This document shows positions 49,447 to 58,525 of a stretch of DNA of 64,000 nt, in pieces (the first letter of the stretch is position 1; every line of letters begins with the position of its first letter). This DNA is from Flavobacterium stagni. Lineage in GTDB: Bacteria; Bacteroidota; Bacteroidia; Flavobacteriales; Flavobacteriaceae. Made by a program: the position numbers and the translations under genes. Below the pieces are notes generated by a model that was given only the letters and a program-made list of their open reading frames with translations, was not told the origin of the DNA and did no database searches. The DNA lies in NCBI RefSeq assembly GCF_004122105.1, contig NZ_SBKN01000001.1:620001-684000 (forward strand), in the 5' to 3' direction.

Positions 49447-52386
49447 CTATTTCTTGATTACCACGCGTTGTGCCGTTGAACCTAAACTATTCTCCACACG
49501 AACGATGTAAACACCTTCTGATAAATGTTGAACATTCAATTTAGCGGTATCGCCATGGGTTTCACGATTTAGTACTTCACGTCCTTGTAAATCATACAAA
49601 CGAACCTGAGTCAATTCCACACTATTTGGAATCAACACATTGATTAATTCGTTGGTAGGATTAGGGAATACGCGTACATTTTCTAAAGTCACTTCAGGAG
49701 TAGCTAATGCAGCAGAAACACGACACAAATCAATACTAAATGCGTTTACGGTTCCTCCGTCGCCATTCCAAGGGTCGCTAATGTTTAAAATCCAATCCCC
49801 GTCGGCAGGTAAAGAGTTTAACGAACTTAAACTATCAACTGGTGAAACAGCACCCGTTAAAGATGGAGCAGAAGCAACACAAGATGGAGTTAGACCATCA
49901 TCATCAAACGTACAGTTCATGTCATCGTTATCACCACAAGCTTCTTGAAGTAAGATGATGTTCGGACTACCAATAGAAGCCGGACCTTGAAGTGTAATGG
50001 TCATGTCTTGAATGTAAGTATGGGTAATATCCACATTCACATTAATATCTCCAATAGTATATCCACCTGTAATAGTTAACGGCACACTCGCACTGGAATT
50101 GGCCACAGAAGCAATAGATGCATTTGAAAAATCGGAGGCATCAAATGTTTGATCACACGTCACTGTACCTGTATCAAAACTGTATACACTTGCTGAAGAT
50201 GCAACACCATTTCCACAACGATTGGTTGGGATAATTCTCCAAAAATAACGTGTGGCTTGTGCTAATCCTGTAACCGTGAATCGATTTAAAGAAGTAGTTT
50301 CATTCACGAAGAAAGAACTAAATGCATTATCGGTAGAAACTTGAACGGTATAGCTTTCTGCATTTGAATCTACATTCCATTTCAGTACAGCCGACGTTGA
50401 CAAACCATTCTGACCATTGGTTGGAGAATTTAAAGATACAGGTTGAAAACTAGCATTAAAAATACGTAGGGACTTGTATCGGGTTTCAGTCTCTGTTCCA
50501 TTATTCCCTGTAATTCCTATGAAATATTCTCCTGGGATAACATTAGCCAAACCAGTTACAGTCATAGTAACAGTCCCAGATGCACTTAACGAACTTGGAC
50601 TGAAAGAAGCTGTAGCTCCTGAAGGTAATCCTGCAGCGGTAAAAGCAGTGGTTCCTGATCCTGATTGGTTATAATTAAACGTGTAAGAAGCCGTTTGATT
50701 AGCACAAACTAATTGGTCTGTACTGGTTGAGTTTAAAGCAAATGTCGAACTTAATCCTGTAATTATTAATGAGTATTTCTGACTACCAGAAACTAAGTTT
50801 CCTTTGTGGGTAATGGTAATGGTATATTGTCCTGCGGTTGGCGTATCAATTTTAACCAATTCAACATTATCCACATTGTTGTCACCTGTACGAACAGCTG
50901 GTGCCGTTGGATCTGAAGTCAATTTCCAAGGGTAATAGGTAGTACCATTACGAGTGATACGAATGTCCAAGTCGTTGATTAATGAACGAATGAATTCATT
51001 AGGCGTTGTACTTGTGTTCATGTTTCCTGGTAAATCAGTCCAAGTAATAGAAGCCATCAAAGGTGTAGTTCCACTAGCATTTACATTCATGGTGAATGTT
51101 TGCCCTTGATTTAAATTCTCTTCAGACACCCATGAAGTCAAGCCGTTACCAGAGATCGTTTCCACCGCTTTTTTAGCATTTAACAATCCCCATCCAAATG
51201 TAGCATCTGGACCCACATTTCCAGCATCATCAGCAGTATGACAAGCCAAACCTTTTAACGTAGCGGCACGCATGAATGAATTGTATAAATTTTTATAATG
51301 TTGTTGGAATAAAATCAAAGTTCCAGCCACATTAGGAGATGACATCGAAGTTCCTGTCATTTGAGTTATTGCGGTATTACCTGTGCTATTTGTTGAAGTT
51401 ACTGAAGTTCCATTGCCCGTAATATCCGGTTTGATTCGGAAATCATCGGTAGGTCCTTGACTACTTGAACTATTGATGCTGATAGTCCCAGTTACTGCTC
51501 CTGTAGTAGCATTAATGGAAGTAACATCTTGACAATTGGCCACTACTAGGTTGTTTTTACACACTTTATTTGTAGTTAATTTATCATAGCCTGGGGCTAA
51601 TGGATCGGTGTTGGCGTTAGAATCGCCTTCATTTCCGGCTGAAGCTACTTGTAAATAATAGGGGGAATTGTAGGCAATTTCATCCCATGCATACGCATCA
51701 GAAATATAAGCTCCAACTATCCAACTCGGTAATGTATTGGTTCCTGAAGAAATTGGCACACCATAAGAATGATTGGATACCAACATCCCCAATTGAATTT
51801 CACTTAACGCTTCTGATTCATCATCCGTCCAATCAAAGGTGCGAGCACTAGCTGCAGGTGCCATACCTTTAACAGAAGCTGGATTGGCTGAAGCCACCAT
51901 GGTACCCGTTACGTGTGTGGAGTGAGAACTTAATGTTCCGTTGGGATTATCAATAACAGATACACGTCCGCCAAAAGCATTGTGCGTTGTTCGCACCATT
52001 CCTCCATCCCAAACGCGAACGGTCATGTTTTCTCCATTCAAGTTTAATCCCATACCACCTCCGGTATGCAAAAAGTTAGTTCGGGTAGTCTTAGCTGCTG
52101 CAACATTTTCCGTTGAAAAGTACATAGGATATCCATCCGGTGTAAGTTTCATTAATTCAGCAAAAGATCCATCCGCATTTTCAATTAGTAACGGCCAACC
52201 ATTTACTTTGGCTGCCGCTTCTGCTTTCGCTTTTTCTGCACGCTGTAAACGTTGGTAAAAAGCTTGGCGCTCTTTTAATTTATCCAAATCGTAGTGCGAA
52301 ACAATTTCAGCAACATCCTTTGGAGTTTGCGCCTGTAATGTAGAGAAACCCAGTACAAATAATAAGGGTAAATAAATTTTTTTCAT
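49447..52386 (-). CDS. Secreted subtilisin-like protease with T9SS C-terminal domain
   Basis: A 979-residue S8 family serine protease. After a signal peptide (1-20) and a propeptide-like region, the triad is Asp127 (R-V-W-D-G-G), His158 (S-S-H-S-T-H-V-T-G-T) and Ser347 (G-T-S-M-S-S-P-N-V-A). A fibronectin-like or bacterial Ig-type stretch follows (about 645-730), then a P-domain-like region (about 735-890, S-V-P-L-T-I). The last 75 residues (V-R-V-F-P-N-P-T-N, Y-D-L-Q-G-R-E-V, Y-I-V-R-V) are a type A T9SS sorting domain. It is predicted to be exported by the Sec/T9SS route and released or surface-bound for protein degradation. Confidence 0.93.
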   Translation of the reverse strand: MKKIYLPLLFVLGFSTLQAQTPKDVAEIVSHYDLDKLKERQAFYQRLQRAEKAKAEAAAKVNGWPLLIENADGSFAELMKLTPDGYPMYFSTENVAAAKTTRTNFLHTGGGMGLNLNGENMTVRVWDGGMVRTTHNAFGGRVSVIDNPNGTLSSHSTHVTGTMVASANPASVKGMAPAASARTFDWTDDESEALSEIQLGMLVSNHSYGVPISSGTNTLPSWIVGAYISDAYAWDEIAYNSPYYLQVASAGNEGDSNANTDPLAPGYDKLTTNKVCKNNLVVANCQDVTSINATTGAVTGTISINSSSSQGPTDDFRIKPDITGNGTSVTSTNSTGNTAITQMTGTSMSSPNVAGTLILFQQHYKNLYNSFMRAATLKGLACHTADDAGNVGPDATFGWGLLNAKKAVETISGNGLTSWVSEENLNQGQTFTMNVNASGTTPLMASITWTDLPGNMNTSTTPNEFIRSLINDLDIRITRNGTTYYPWKLTSDPTAPAVRTGDNNVDNVELVKIDTPTAGQYTITITHKGNLVSGSQKYSLIITGLSSTFALNSTSTDQLVCANQTASYTFNYNQSGSGTTAFTAAGLPSGATASFSPSSLSASGTVTMTVTGLANVIPGEYFIGITGNNGTETETRYKSLRIFNASFQPVSLNSPTNGQNGLSTSAVLKWNVDSNAESYTVQVSTDNAFSSFFVNETTSLNRFTVTGLAQATRYFWRIIPTNRCGNGVASSASVYSFDTGTVTCDQTFDASDFSNASIASVANSSASVPLTITGGYTIGDINVNVDITHTYIQDMTITLQGPASIGSPNIILLQEACGDNDDMNCTFDDDGLTPSCVASAPSLTGAVSPVDSLSSLNSLPADGDWILNISDPWNGDGGTVNAFSIDLCRVSAALATPEVTLENVRVFPNPTNELINVLIPNSVELTQVRLYDLQGREVLNRETHGDTAKLNVQHLSEGVYIVRVENSLGSTAQRVVIKK

Positions 52387-52427
52387 TGTGTAGAAATGAA
52401 GTTTTTAGTTTGATTGGTAATAGCTTC

Positions 52428-52435
52428 CAAATATA
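52428..52435 (-). promoter_or_regulatory. -7 box of the subtilase promoter
   Basis: TATATTTG on the minus strand, an exact TAnnTTTG match about 40 nt upstream of the ATG at 52386. No clear -33 element. Confidence 0.4.
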
Positions 52436-52530
52436 ATGAACTTGTCACATTTTTAATGAATTAACCTTTAGATTATCGATGAAATACTTGTTTTTAATGG
52501 AGTATTCTTAATTCCGACTCCCTCTTAATC

Positions 52531-52564
52531 TTGTTTTTCATTCTAAGATTAAATAGTACATTTA
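52531..52564 (+). promoter_or_regulatory. Candidate promoter of the SpmA/SpmB-like gene
   Basis: TTG at 52531-52533 and TACATTTA at 52557-52564 separated by 23 bp. The -7 box has A in place of the final G. It ends 15 nt before the ATG at 52580. Confidence 0.4.
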
Positions 52565-52579
52565 CAAAAAATACGAAAT

Positions 52580-54028
52580 ATGGTACTCAGTAGGTTTTGG
52601 TTAACCATTTTTATTGCTTCAATTCTTTTTACCGTTGTAGCCTTATTTTCAGGAAATAACTACACCATCGATTATATTTTGAATGGAAAAAAAGATGATC
52701 CTATATTAGTTTCTGAATTGTATTTAAAACAGGTGCCATCTTTCGTACGTGATTCTATTGAAAAGGCACCCGACATGACCTTGGTTGTCAATCGCGACAC
52801 GCTTAATCCCGATTCCACCTACGTTTATAAAAATCAAACCGTAAAAGTATATTCAGGAGTACAAAAGTCAGATGGGTTGTTGCCCACCTGCAAAAACACC
52901 CTGATGGATATCATTCTGCCGTTGATAGCCTATTTGGCTTTTTTCTGCGGACTCATGGAACTGCTCATTATTTCGGGTGCTTCGGAGAAAATTGCCAAAT
53001 TGTTGAGCCCCGTGTTTGCCAAAGTTTTTCCTTCGGTTCCTAAAAATCACGAGTCTATTTCCTACATGACTCTGAATTTTGCAGCCAATTTCCTCGGACT
53101 CGATTCAGCCGCAACGCCCTTTGGATTGAAAGCGATGCAATCTTTACAAGAAATTAATCCCGAAAAAGATAAAGCCAGCGACGCTCAAATCATGTTTATG
53201 TGTTTGCATGCGGCCGGACTTACCTTAATCCCTACTTCAATTATCGGATATCGTGCTGCACAAAATGCAACCAACCCCGCAGATGTCATGCTGCCTTGTA
53301 TTATCACGTCTTTTATTGGAACCTTAGCGGCTTTAATCCTTGTCGGAATTCGCCAACGGATTAACTTTTTAAGTGCTACATTACTCGTTGCTATTATGTC
53401 TGTGGTTGCGGTTATTGTCGGACTCTTATTCTACATTAACGGATTGGATTTAATCGGAAAAAGTTTCTTTACCGCTAATTTATCCGGACTCATGCTCGTT
53501 GCCATTATTGGGGCAACCTTGATTTTTTCATTTATCAACGAGAAAAAATTTACTGAAAAACAAACCACCATTTTTGACACCTTTGTGGAAGGCTCCAAAA
53601 ACGGCATTCAAACGGGAGTGAAGATTTTCCCATATGTTTTAGCCATGTTGGTTGCTATTTCGTTTTTCCGTAATAGTGGTTTATTTGAAATTATTAGCCA
53701 TTGGATTGCCATCGGATTTTCACAAATCGGCGTAGCCAAAGATGTCACCGATTCACTTCCCGTAGCCATGCTTCGTCCATTCAGTTCGGGCGGTTCACGC
53801 GGATTTATGATTGATGCAATGCAAAACTTCGGCCCCGATTCATTCACCGGACGCTTAGTGTGCATCTTCCAATGTAGTGCCGAAACTACCTTTTACGTGA
53901 TTGCCGTGTATTTCGGTTCCGTCAACATTAAAAATACCCGCTATACCTTGGCAACCATGTTACTCGTGGATTTTATCTGTGTGCTAGCCGCCATCATGGT
54001 AGCGAGTTGGTTTTTTGTTAGGGGTTAA
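52580..54028 (+). CDS. Nucleoside-recognition (SpmA/SpmB-type Gate) membrane protein
   Basis: A 482-residue polytopic protein with two repeated 'Gate' (nucleoside recognition) domains, as in the SpmA and SpmB proteins of Bacillus fused into one chain. The two Gate segments are recognisable as S-A-A-T-P-F-G-L-K-A-M and L-R-P-F-S-S-G-G-S-R-G-F, each within a hydrophobic context. Between them about 100 residues form a soluble region near the N-terminus. In non-sporulating Bacteroidota the role is unknown; small-molecule transport is often suggested. Its 3' end overlaps the convergent PEP-synthase-like gene by 11 bp. Confidence 0.85.
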   Translation: MVLSRFWLTIFIASILFTVVALFSGNNYTIDYILNGKKDDPILVSELYLKQVPSFVRDSIEKAPDMTLVVNRDTLNPDSTYVYKNQTVKVYSGVQKSDGLLPTCKNTLMDIILPLIAYLAFFCGLMELLIISGASEKIAKLLSPVFAKVFPSVPKNHESISYMTLNFAANFLGLDSAATPFGLKAMQSLQEINPEKDKASDAQIMFMCLHAAGLTLIPTSIIGYRAAQNATNPADVMLPCIITSFIGTLAALILVGIRQRINFLSATLLVAIMSVVAVIVGLLFYINGLDLIGKSFFTANLSGLMLVAIIGATLIFSFINEKKFTEKQTTIFDTFVEGSKNGIQTGVKIFPYVLAMLVAISFFRNSGLFEIISHWIAIGFSQIGVAKDVTDSLPVAMLRPFSSGGSRGFMIDAMQNFGPDSFTGRLVCIFQCSAETTFYVIAVYFGSVNIKNTRYTLATMLLVDFICVLAAIMVASWFFVRG

Positions 54029-55907
54029 AAACCCGAACTTGCTTGATGTATAATCGGCGTTCTGGACCTACAATCTTGAACTCTATATCGATGGGTTTTA
54101 GGGTGAATTTTTTCCAATATTTATTGATGTTGGTTTCTATCAGTTTGGCCGCTTTATACAAGTTTCTAATTTCGTCCTTGCTCAGTAGAGGTTGGTAGTT
54201 ATTCAGATTCGAGTGAGCGGTAAAATCAACTTCCATCTCTTTTTTGGGATTGAAAATATCAAAATGATAGACCGTAAATTGTTCGCAAATCTCTCCCTTG
54301 TCGGGTTGCACCACCGAATGATCGCCCAATTGTACATTCACGGTAATCCCCGGAAATTCATCCCGAAATAAGTTATCTGTTATCACAACGCCGTTTGCAA
54401 TTTCATCAGGAAATGCGCGATGCACCAAAACACCCATCGCAATTTGTTGTTGTGAAATGCCAAAAACTTCCCGCTCCCAATACGACGCTTCATTCCAAGC
54501 ACTCGCCCAAACGTCTTTAATCGCTTTTTCAAAGGTTTTAATACTATCATTGACAATTCCCGTTTTGGAGTCGTATAAACCCGCGCCATTAAACCCATCA
54601 ATGTCTTCTGCATTCGTGGACGATCGGAAACGGTAATGGGTAAAAGTACTTGTTCCCAATTTTGCACGCAATTGCGCAAGAAGCACCGGATTTATAGGTT
54701 CATTTTTAATCGCTTTTCGAATGGCTTTCAATTCAGCATTGATGTGTTGTACCGAATCTTTATTCGAAGCCGCCAACAACCGATCGATTTTTTCTTTAAT
54801 TTTTTTATGCTGAATATGCTGATGGTAGAAGTAAAACGGAATGGCATAGGCTTGTTCGGGCGTTGCAAAAACACCCGGATTTTTCTTTGAAATCGCAATT
54901 AAATAAGCCAAGTTCTGGGCTTTCGAACCCAAATAGGTCGCCCCATTTTTGGGAACTGTAGCCAAAGAAATGACATCTTTTACCCGCAAATCCATAGGTA
55001 GCGATTTGGTTTTGGGTCTAACTTTTTTCGGAATGGATTGTGTAGTAAGAGCAATCGAAAAAGTATCGACTGCGATGTCAAGTTTCACTTTTTTACCCAT
55101 CAAATTTTGAATCCCCGAATTAGTATTAACATCGGTAAAGGCCATAACTGGTACTTTCCGATTTTTACCCAACAACACCAAATGACTCAACGGCGTTTGG
55201 AGTTCGCTGACAATAATTCCTTGTACATTAGGTAATTGTTTTGGCGTTCCATTCAATACGATTATTTCATCCCAACGGGGTTGACTATGTTCCAGTTCTT
55301 CTAGTGTATACGACTTTAAAATACCCACGGCTTTTCCTCGAACCACTTCTTGGTACTTGACCGAATTGAAAATATACTCTGAAGTCACACAAGGAATATG
55401 AAATTTTTGTTGGTCCCGCCACTCGATTTTTTCCCGATTGTTGAGGTAAAATTTCAACGAGTCGCCTATGAACGTAGCTTCTTTCACCAAGTTGTAAAAG
55501 GTTTCAATTTGCGCAATGGCCATGTGGTCGGAAGCGGCCAATTCCAAAATCCATTTGTCACTGCCTTTGATATGATTCAAATTTCCCAATAAGAAATCGC
55601 GTTCTGCAGGATTGGAACCGTAATTACGGTCGTTGAACCGTTCCAAATCCATGTCAAATCCCAGGTAGTTGTTCACAAAAATATAGTGCAGTTCAATTTT
55701 CTTACTGTTGAAAAAATACAGTTTTTTGTCGTGGAGGTCATACACCGTTTTCACCGACTCTACATTCGAAAATTTATCGGATAATGGCTTGCCTTTTAAA
55801 CGATCAAAATCAGATTGATGTCCCAATCGGTTTGCATAATCCTGACTCCAAGCCCACGTGGTGAGTCCGAAAAAACAAAGAAATACAAGTAGTTTATGAG
55901 ATTGCAT
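54018..55907 (-). CDS. Exported PEP/pyruvate-binding (PEP synthase-like) protein
   Basis: A 629-residue protein. Residues 1-22 look like a signal peptide (L-L-V-F-L-C-F-F-G-L, ending W-S-Q). The central part (about 200-290) resembles the PEP-utilising swivel domain, with a possible phospho-acceptor His242 in T-P-L-S-H-L-V-L-L. The C-terminal half (about 320-629) matches the ATP-grasp/PEP-synthase N-domain (R-S-S-T-N-A-E-D, V-L-V-H-R-A-F, P-I-D-I-E-F-K, L-Y-I-K-Q-V-R). The domain order is swivel then ATP-grasp, the reverse of PpsA, and no PEP-carboxy TIM barrel follows. ATP use outside the cytoplasm is unexpected; the leader could instead be a membrane tether. Confidence 0.75.
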   Translation of the reverse strand: MQSHKLLVFLCFFGLTTWAWSQDYANRLGHQSDFDRLKGKPLSDKFSNVESVKTVYDLHDKKLYFFNSKKIELHYIFVNNYLGFDMDLERFNDRNYGSNPAERDFLLGNLNHIKGSDKWILELAASDHMAIAQIETFYNLVKEATFIGDSLKFYLNNREKIEWRDQQKFHIPCVTSEYIFNSVKYQEVVRGKAVGILKSYTLEELEHSQPRWDEIIVLNGTPKQLPNVQGIIVSELQTPLSHLVLLGKNRKVPVMAFTDVNTNSGIQNLMGKKVKLDIAVDTFSIALTTQSIPKKVRPKTKSLPMDLRVKDVISLATVPKNGATYLGSKAQNLAYLIAISKKNPGVFATPEQAYAIPFYFYHQHIQHKKIKEKIDRLLAASNKDSVQHINAELKAIRKAIKNEPINPVLLAQLRAKLGTSTFTHYRFRSSTNAEDIDGFNGAGLYDSKTGIVNDSIKTFEKAIKDVWASAWNEASYWEREVFGISQQQIAMGVLVHRAFPDEIANGVVITDNLFRDEFPGITVNVQLGDHSVVQPDKGEICEQFTVYHFDIFNPKKEMEVDFTAHSNLNNYQPLLSKDEIRNLYKAAKLIETNINKYWKKFTLKPIDIEFKIVGPERRLYIKQVRVFNP

Positions 55908-56057
55908 CGGGTCGGATTTCTTACGTAAAGATAACGAAACAGGGATAGAAATCGTATGACACGCCCAACCTACACCAAATTAGCAATTAAACCGCAGTTG
56001 AAGTAGCTAGCTTCGTCGCTTTTTCGTATTTTTACGTTTCTAATACATCAACACAAA

Positions 56058-57665
56058 ATGGACTTTTTATACCAAGATCCGTATCCGATTTTAAAAGACG
56101 ATACCACTTATAAAAAACTGACTTCCGATTATGTGAATGTCGAAAAATTGGGCGACCGTGAAATTCTTTCCGTTGATCCCAAAGGTTTAGAATTATTGGC
56201 AGAAGAAGCGATGAAAGACGTTTCGTTCATGTTGCGCTCGTCGCATTTGCAAAAATTACGCAACATCATCGACGATCCCGAAGCTACCGATAACGACCGT
56301 TTCGTAGCCTATAATTTATTGCAAAATGCTGTAGTAGCTGTAAGCGGAGAATTGCCTTCGTGTCAAGATACAGGAACCGCGATTGTTATGGCCAAAAAAG
56401 GGGAAAACGTCTACACAGGTGCCGATGACGCCGAATGGCTTTCTCGCGGTATTTTCAATACCTACCAAAACCGCAACTTGCGCTACTCGCAAATTGTGCC
56501 AATAACGATGTTTGAGGAGAAAAACTCAGGCTCCAACTTACCCGCGCAAATCGATATTTATGCGAAAAAAGGGAATTCCTACGAGTTTTTATTTCTAGCA
56601 AAAGGCGGTGGTTCGGCCAACAAAACCTTTTTATACCAAAAAACAAAATCCTTGTTGAATGAAAAGTCAATGGACGAATTCATTCGCGAGAAAATCATGG
56701 ATTTAGGAACTTCCGCTTGTCCACCTTACCACTTGGCCATTGTCATTGGGGGAACTTCTGCAGAAGCGAATTTAGCCGCTGTGAAAAAAGCCTCTGCTGG
56801 CTATTACGATAATTTACCAACTTCCGGAAATATGGCTGGTCAAGCCTTCCGCGATTTGGAGTGGGAAGCCCGCGTGCAACAAATCTGTCAAGAGAGTTCC
56901 ATCGGTGCTCAATTTGGTGGAAAATACTTAACCCATGATGTGCGTGTGATTCGTTTACCGCGCCACGCCGCTTCGTGTCCTGTGGGCATGGGCGTTTCGT
57001 GTTCGGCCGACCGAAATATCAAAGGAAAAATTACCAAAGACGGGATTTACCTCGAGCAATTAGAAACCAATCCCGCACAATATTTACCGGCTACAGCACC
57101 GCATTTGGAAGAACCGGTGGTGGTGAATTTGAACCGACCCATGAAAGAAGTTTTGGCCGAGTTGTCGCAATACCCCATCAAAACCCGCTTGAAATTAAAC
57201 GGAACCTTGATTGTAGCCCGCGACATCGCCCACGCTAAAATCAAAGAATTGTTGGATGCCGGTCAGCCGATGCCCGAATATTTCAAAAACCATCCTGTTT
57301 ATTATGCGGGTCCGGCGAAAACGCCACAAGGCATGCCTTCAGGAAGTTTCGGTCCGACAACCGCAGGTCGCATGGATGTGTATGTGGAAGAATTCCAAAA
57401 ACACGGCGGTAGCATGATCATGTTGGCCAAAGGAAACCGTGGCAAAGAAGTCATGAACGCTTGCAACACCTACGGCGGCTTCTATTTGGGCTCCATTGGT
57501 GGTCCGGCGGCGATTCTTGCCAAAGAAAATATCCTATCCGTTGAGGTAGTTGATTTCGAAGAATTGGGCATGGAAGCCGTACGCAAAATCGAGGTTAAAG
57601 ACTTCCCCGCGTTCATTATTACCGATGATAAAGGAAACGATTTCTTTGCGGCATTGAGCCACTAG
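56058..57665 (+). CDS. fumA: Fumarate hydratase class I
   Basis: A 535-residue iron-sulfur fumarase that converts fumarate and malate in the TCA cycle. The [4Fe-4S] cysteines are placed in [23 protein letters not shown], and the later [10 protein letters not shown] segment. The C-terminal domain has G-P-T-T-A-G-R-M-D and G-N-R-G-K-E-V. A TATTTTTA box lies at 56027-56034, 24 nt upstream. Subunit alpha and beta parts are fused in one chain, as in FumA/FumB. Confidence 0.95.
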   Translation: MDFLYQDPYPILKDDTTYKKLTSDYVNVEKLGDREILSVDPKGLELLAEEAMKDVSFMLRSSHLQKLRNIIDDPEATDNDRFVAYNLLQNAVVAVSGELPSCQDTGTAIVMAKKGENVYTGADDAEWLSRGIFNTYQNRNLRYSQIVPITMFEEKNSGSNLPAQIDIYAKKGNSYEFLFLAKGGGSANKTFLYQKTKSLLNEKSMDEFIREKIMDLGTSACPPYHLAIVIGGTSAEANLAAVKKASAGYYDNLPTSGNMAGQAFRDLEWEARVQQICQESSIGAQFGGKYLTHDVRVIRLPRHAASCPVGMGVSCSADRNIKGKITKDGIYLEQLETNPAQYLPATAPHLEEPVVVNLNRPMKEVLAELSQYPIKTRLKLNGTLIVARDIAHAKIKELLDAGQPMPEYFKNHPVYYAGPAKTPQGMPSGSFGPTTAGRMDVYVEEFQKHGGSMIMLAKGNRGKEVMNACNTYGGFYLGSIGGPAAILAKENILSVEVVDFEELGMEAVRKIEVKDFPAFIITDDKGNDFFAALSH

Positions 57666-57700
57666 TTTAAGAGAAAAGAGAAAAGAAGCAAGAAGAAAGA

Positions 57701-57734
57701 AGCCTGTATATCGAAAGATGTACAGGTTTTTTTA
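57701..57734 (+). terminator. Intrinsic terminator after fumarase
   Basis: CCTGTATAT (57703-57711) and ATGTACAGG (57718-57726) pair with one wobble across a 6-nt loop, followed by a T-rich run. Confidence 0.8.
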
Positions 57735-57779
57735 CACCCTAATTTATAATTTAAAATACCAAAATTTATAATACCATTT

Positions 57780-57895
57780 GGGCGGTCCGGCAGATCACGT
57801 CTTTGCCTTTAAGTAATAAGTAGCTGCCGTCGGGCTTTCCGTTGCAAGTCCGCGCTCGTTCCTCGCTGTGGGCTTTCCACTGCAATCCCTACCGC
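57780..57895 (+). repeat. Dispersed palindromic intergenic element, copy D1
   Basis: Starts GGGCGGT and ends ACCGC; GCGGT (57782-57786) and ACCGC (57891-57895) pair. Inside are a CGGCAG/CTGCCG hairpin, GGGCTTTCCGTTGCAA, and TTTCCACTGCAATCC (57874-57888), the last identical over 15 bases to copy B. The largest of the family in this window; no open frame. Confidence 0.65.
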
Positions 57896-57954
57896 GAAAC
57901 CGCGCATCATTCAAGCCGGGTTTTACATTCTTGTTAAGTAAACCAATCGTGATT

Positions 57955-58060
57955 TTTAGCCCCGATAGAGGCCTTGTTGGAGCTCTTGGAGCGCAGCGGA
58001 AAAGCGACGGCCGAAAGCGGGAAGACCCGCGATAAAAAACGGCACGACTGCTCCTAAAAA
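57955..58060 (-). repeat. Dispersed palindromic intergenic element, copy D2
   Basis: Starts TTTTTAGCCCCGATAG and ends GCTCCTAAAAA, with TTTTTAG/CTAAAAA closing the element. AGCCCCGATAG matches the start of copy A (AGCCCCGGTAG). It is rich in GC and contains GCGGG/CCCGC (58017-58021 and 58026-58030). It ends just 2 bases from the stop codon of the minus-strand gene at 58062. The 59 bp between D1 and D2 hold nothing recognisable. Confidence 0.55.
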
Positions 58061-58061
58061 A

Positions 58062-58523
58062 TTATACAACTTCGGATGAAGCTTCAAAAATCCGTTCCAA
58101 AACCTGCACACTTTTTTGGGTTTTGGAGCGAAACTGCAACGCCATCATACCCATAAAAATAAGGATAAACGGAATTAAAAGTAGGAACTGAGGGTCTTTT
58201 AGTTGGAAATAAAAAAAGAGGCCCACACCTGTGTTGAACAGAAATAAAAAAGGAATGAAGAATTTCATCGTCGGATTCAATTGAAACACGACGGCCACAT
58301 TTTGATTAGTTACCGTAAAATGGATGTCAGGTCGAAACTGGTTTCGGGCATGAAAATTAATCAAGGATTTCAAGACAAATTTCTCTGAGGTCAGCACTTT
58401 CCCTTCAAAGGATTTCGTCGTGCCGTCTCGGTCAAACGTATCTGTTTCGGCTTTTAAGCGTTCCAACAGTTCTTCTTTTTGCCAAGCAGTTTGAAAGCGG
58501 TATTTTTTATAAAATAGTCCCAT
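58062..58523 (-). CDS. Small two-helix membrane protein of unknown function
   Basis: A 153-residue protein with a cytoplasmic-type charged N-terminus (about 1-90, K-Y-R-F-Q-T-A-W-Q-K-E-E-L-L-E-R-L-K) and two consecutive membrane helices (about 93-110 and 115-132), ending in a short basic/acidic tail. I do not recognise the family. It is transcribed from just below the RlmI-like methyltransferase (2-bp gap), so they share a transcript. Confidence 0.65.
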   Translation of the reverse strand: MGLFYKKYRFQTAWQKEELLERLKAETDTFDRDGTTKSFEGKVLTSEKFVLKSLINFHARNQFRPDIHFTVTNQNVAVVFQLNPTMKFFIPFLFLFNTGVGLFFYFQLKDPQFLLLIPFILIFMGMMALQFRSKTQKSVQVLERIFEASSEVV

Positions 58524-58525
58524 GC

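Noticed and set aside
57735..58061. Repeat cluster considered as a CRISPR array or insertion sequence
   Set aside because: No regularly spaced identical repeats, no transposase frame and no target duplication could be found.
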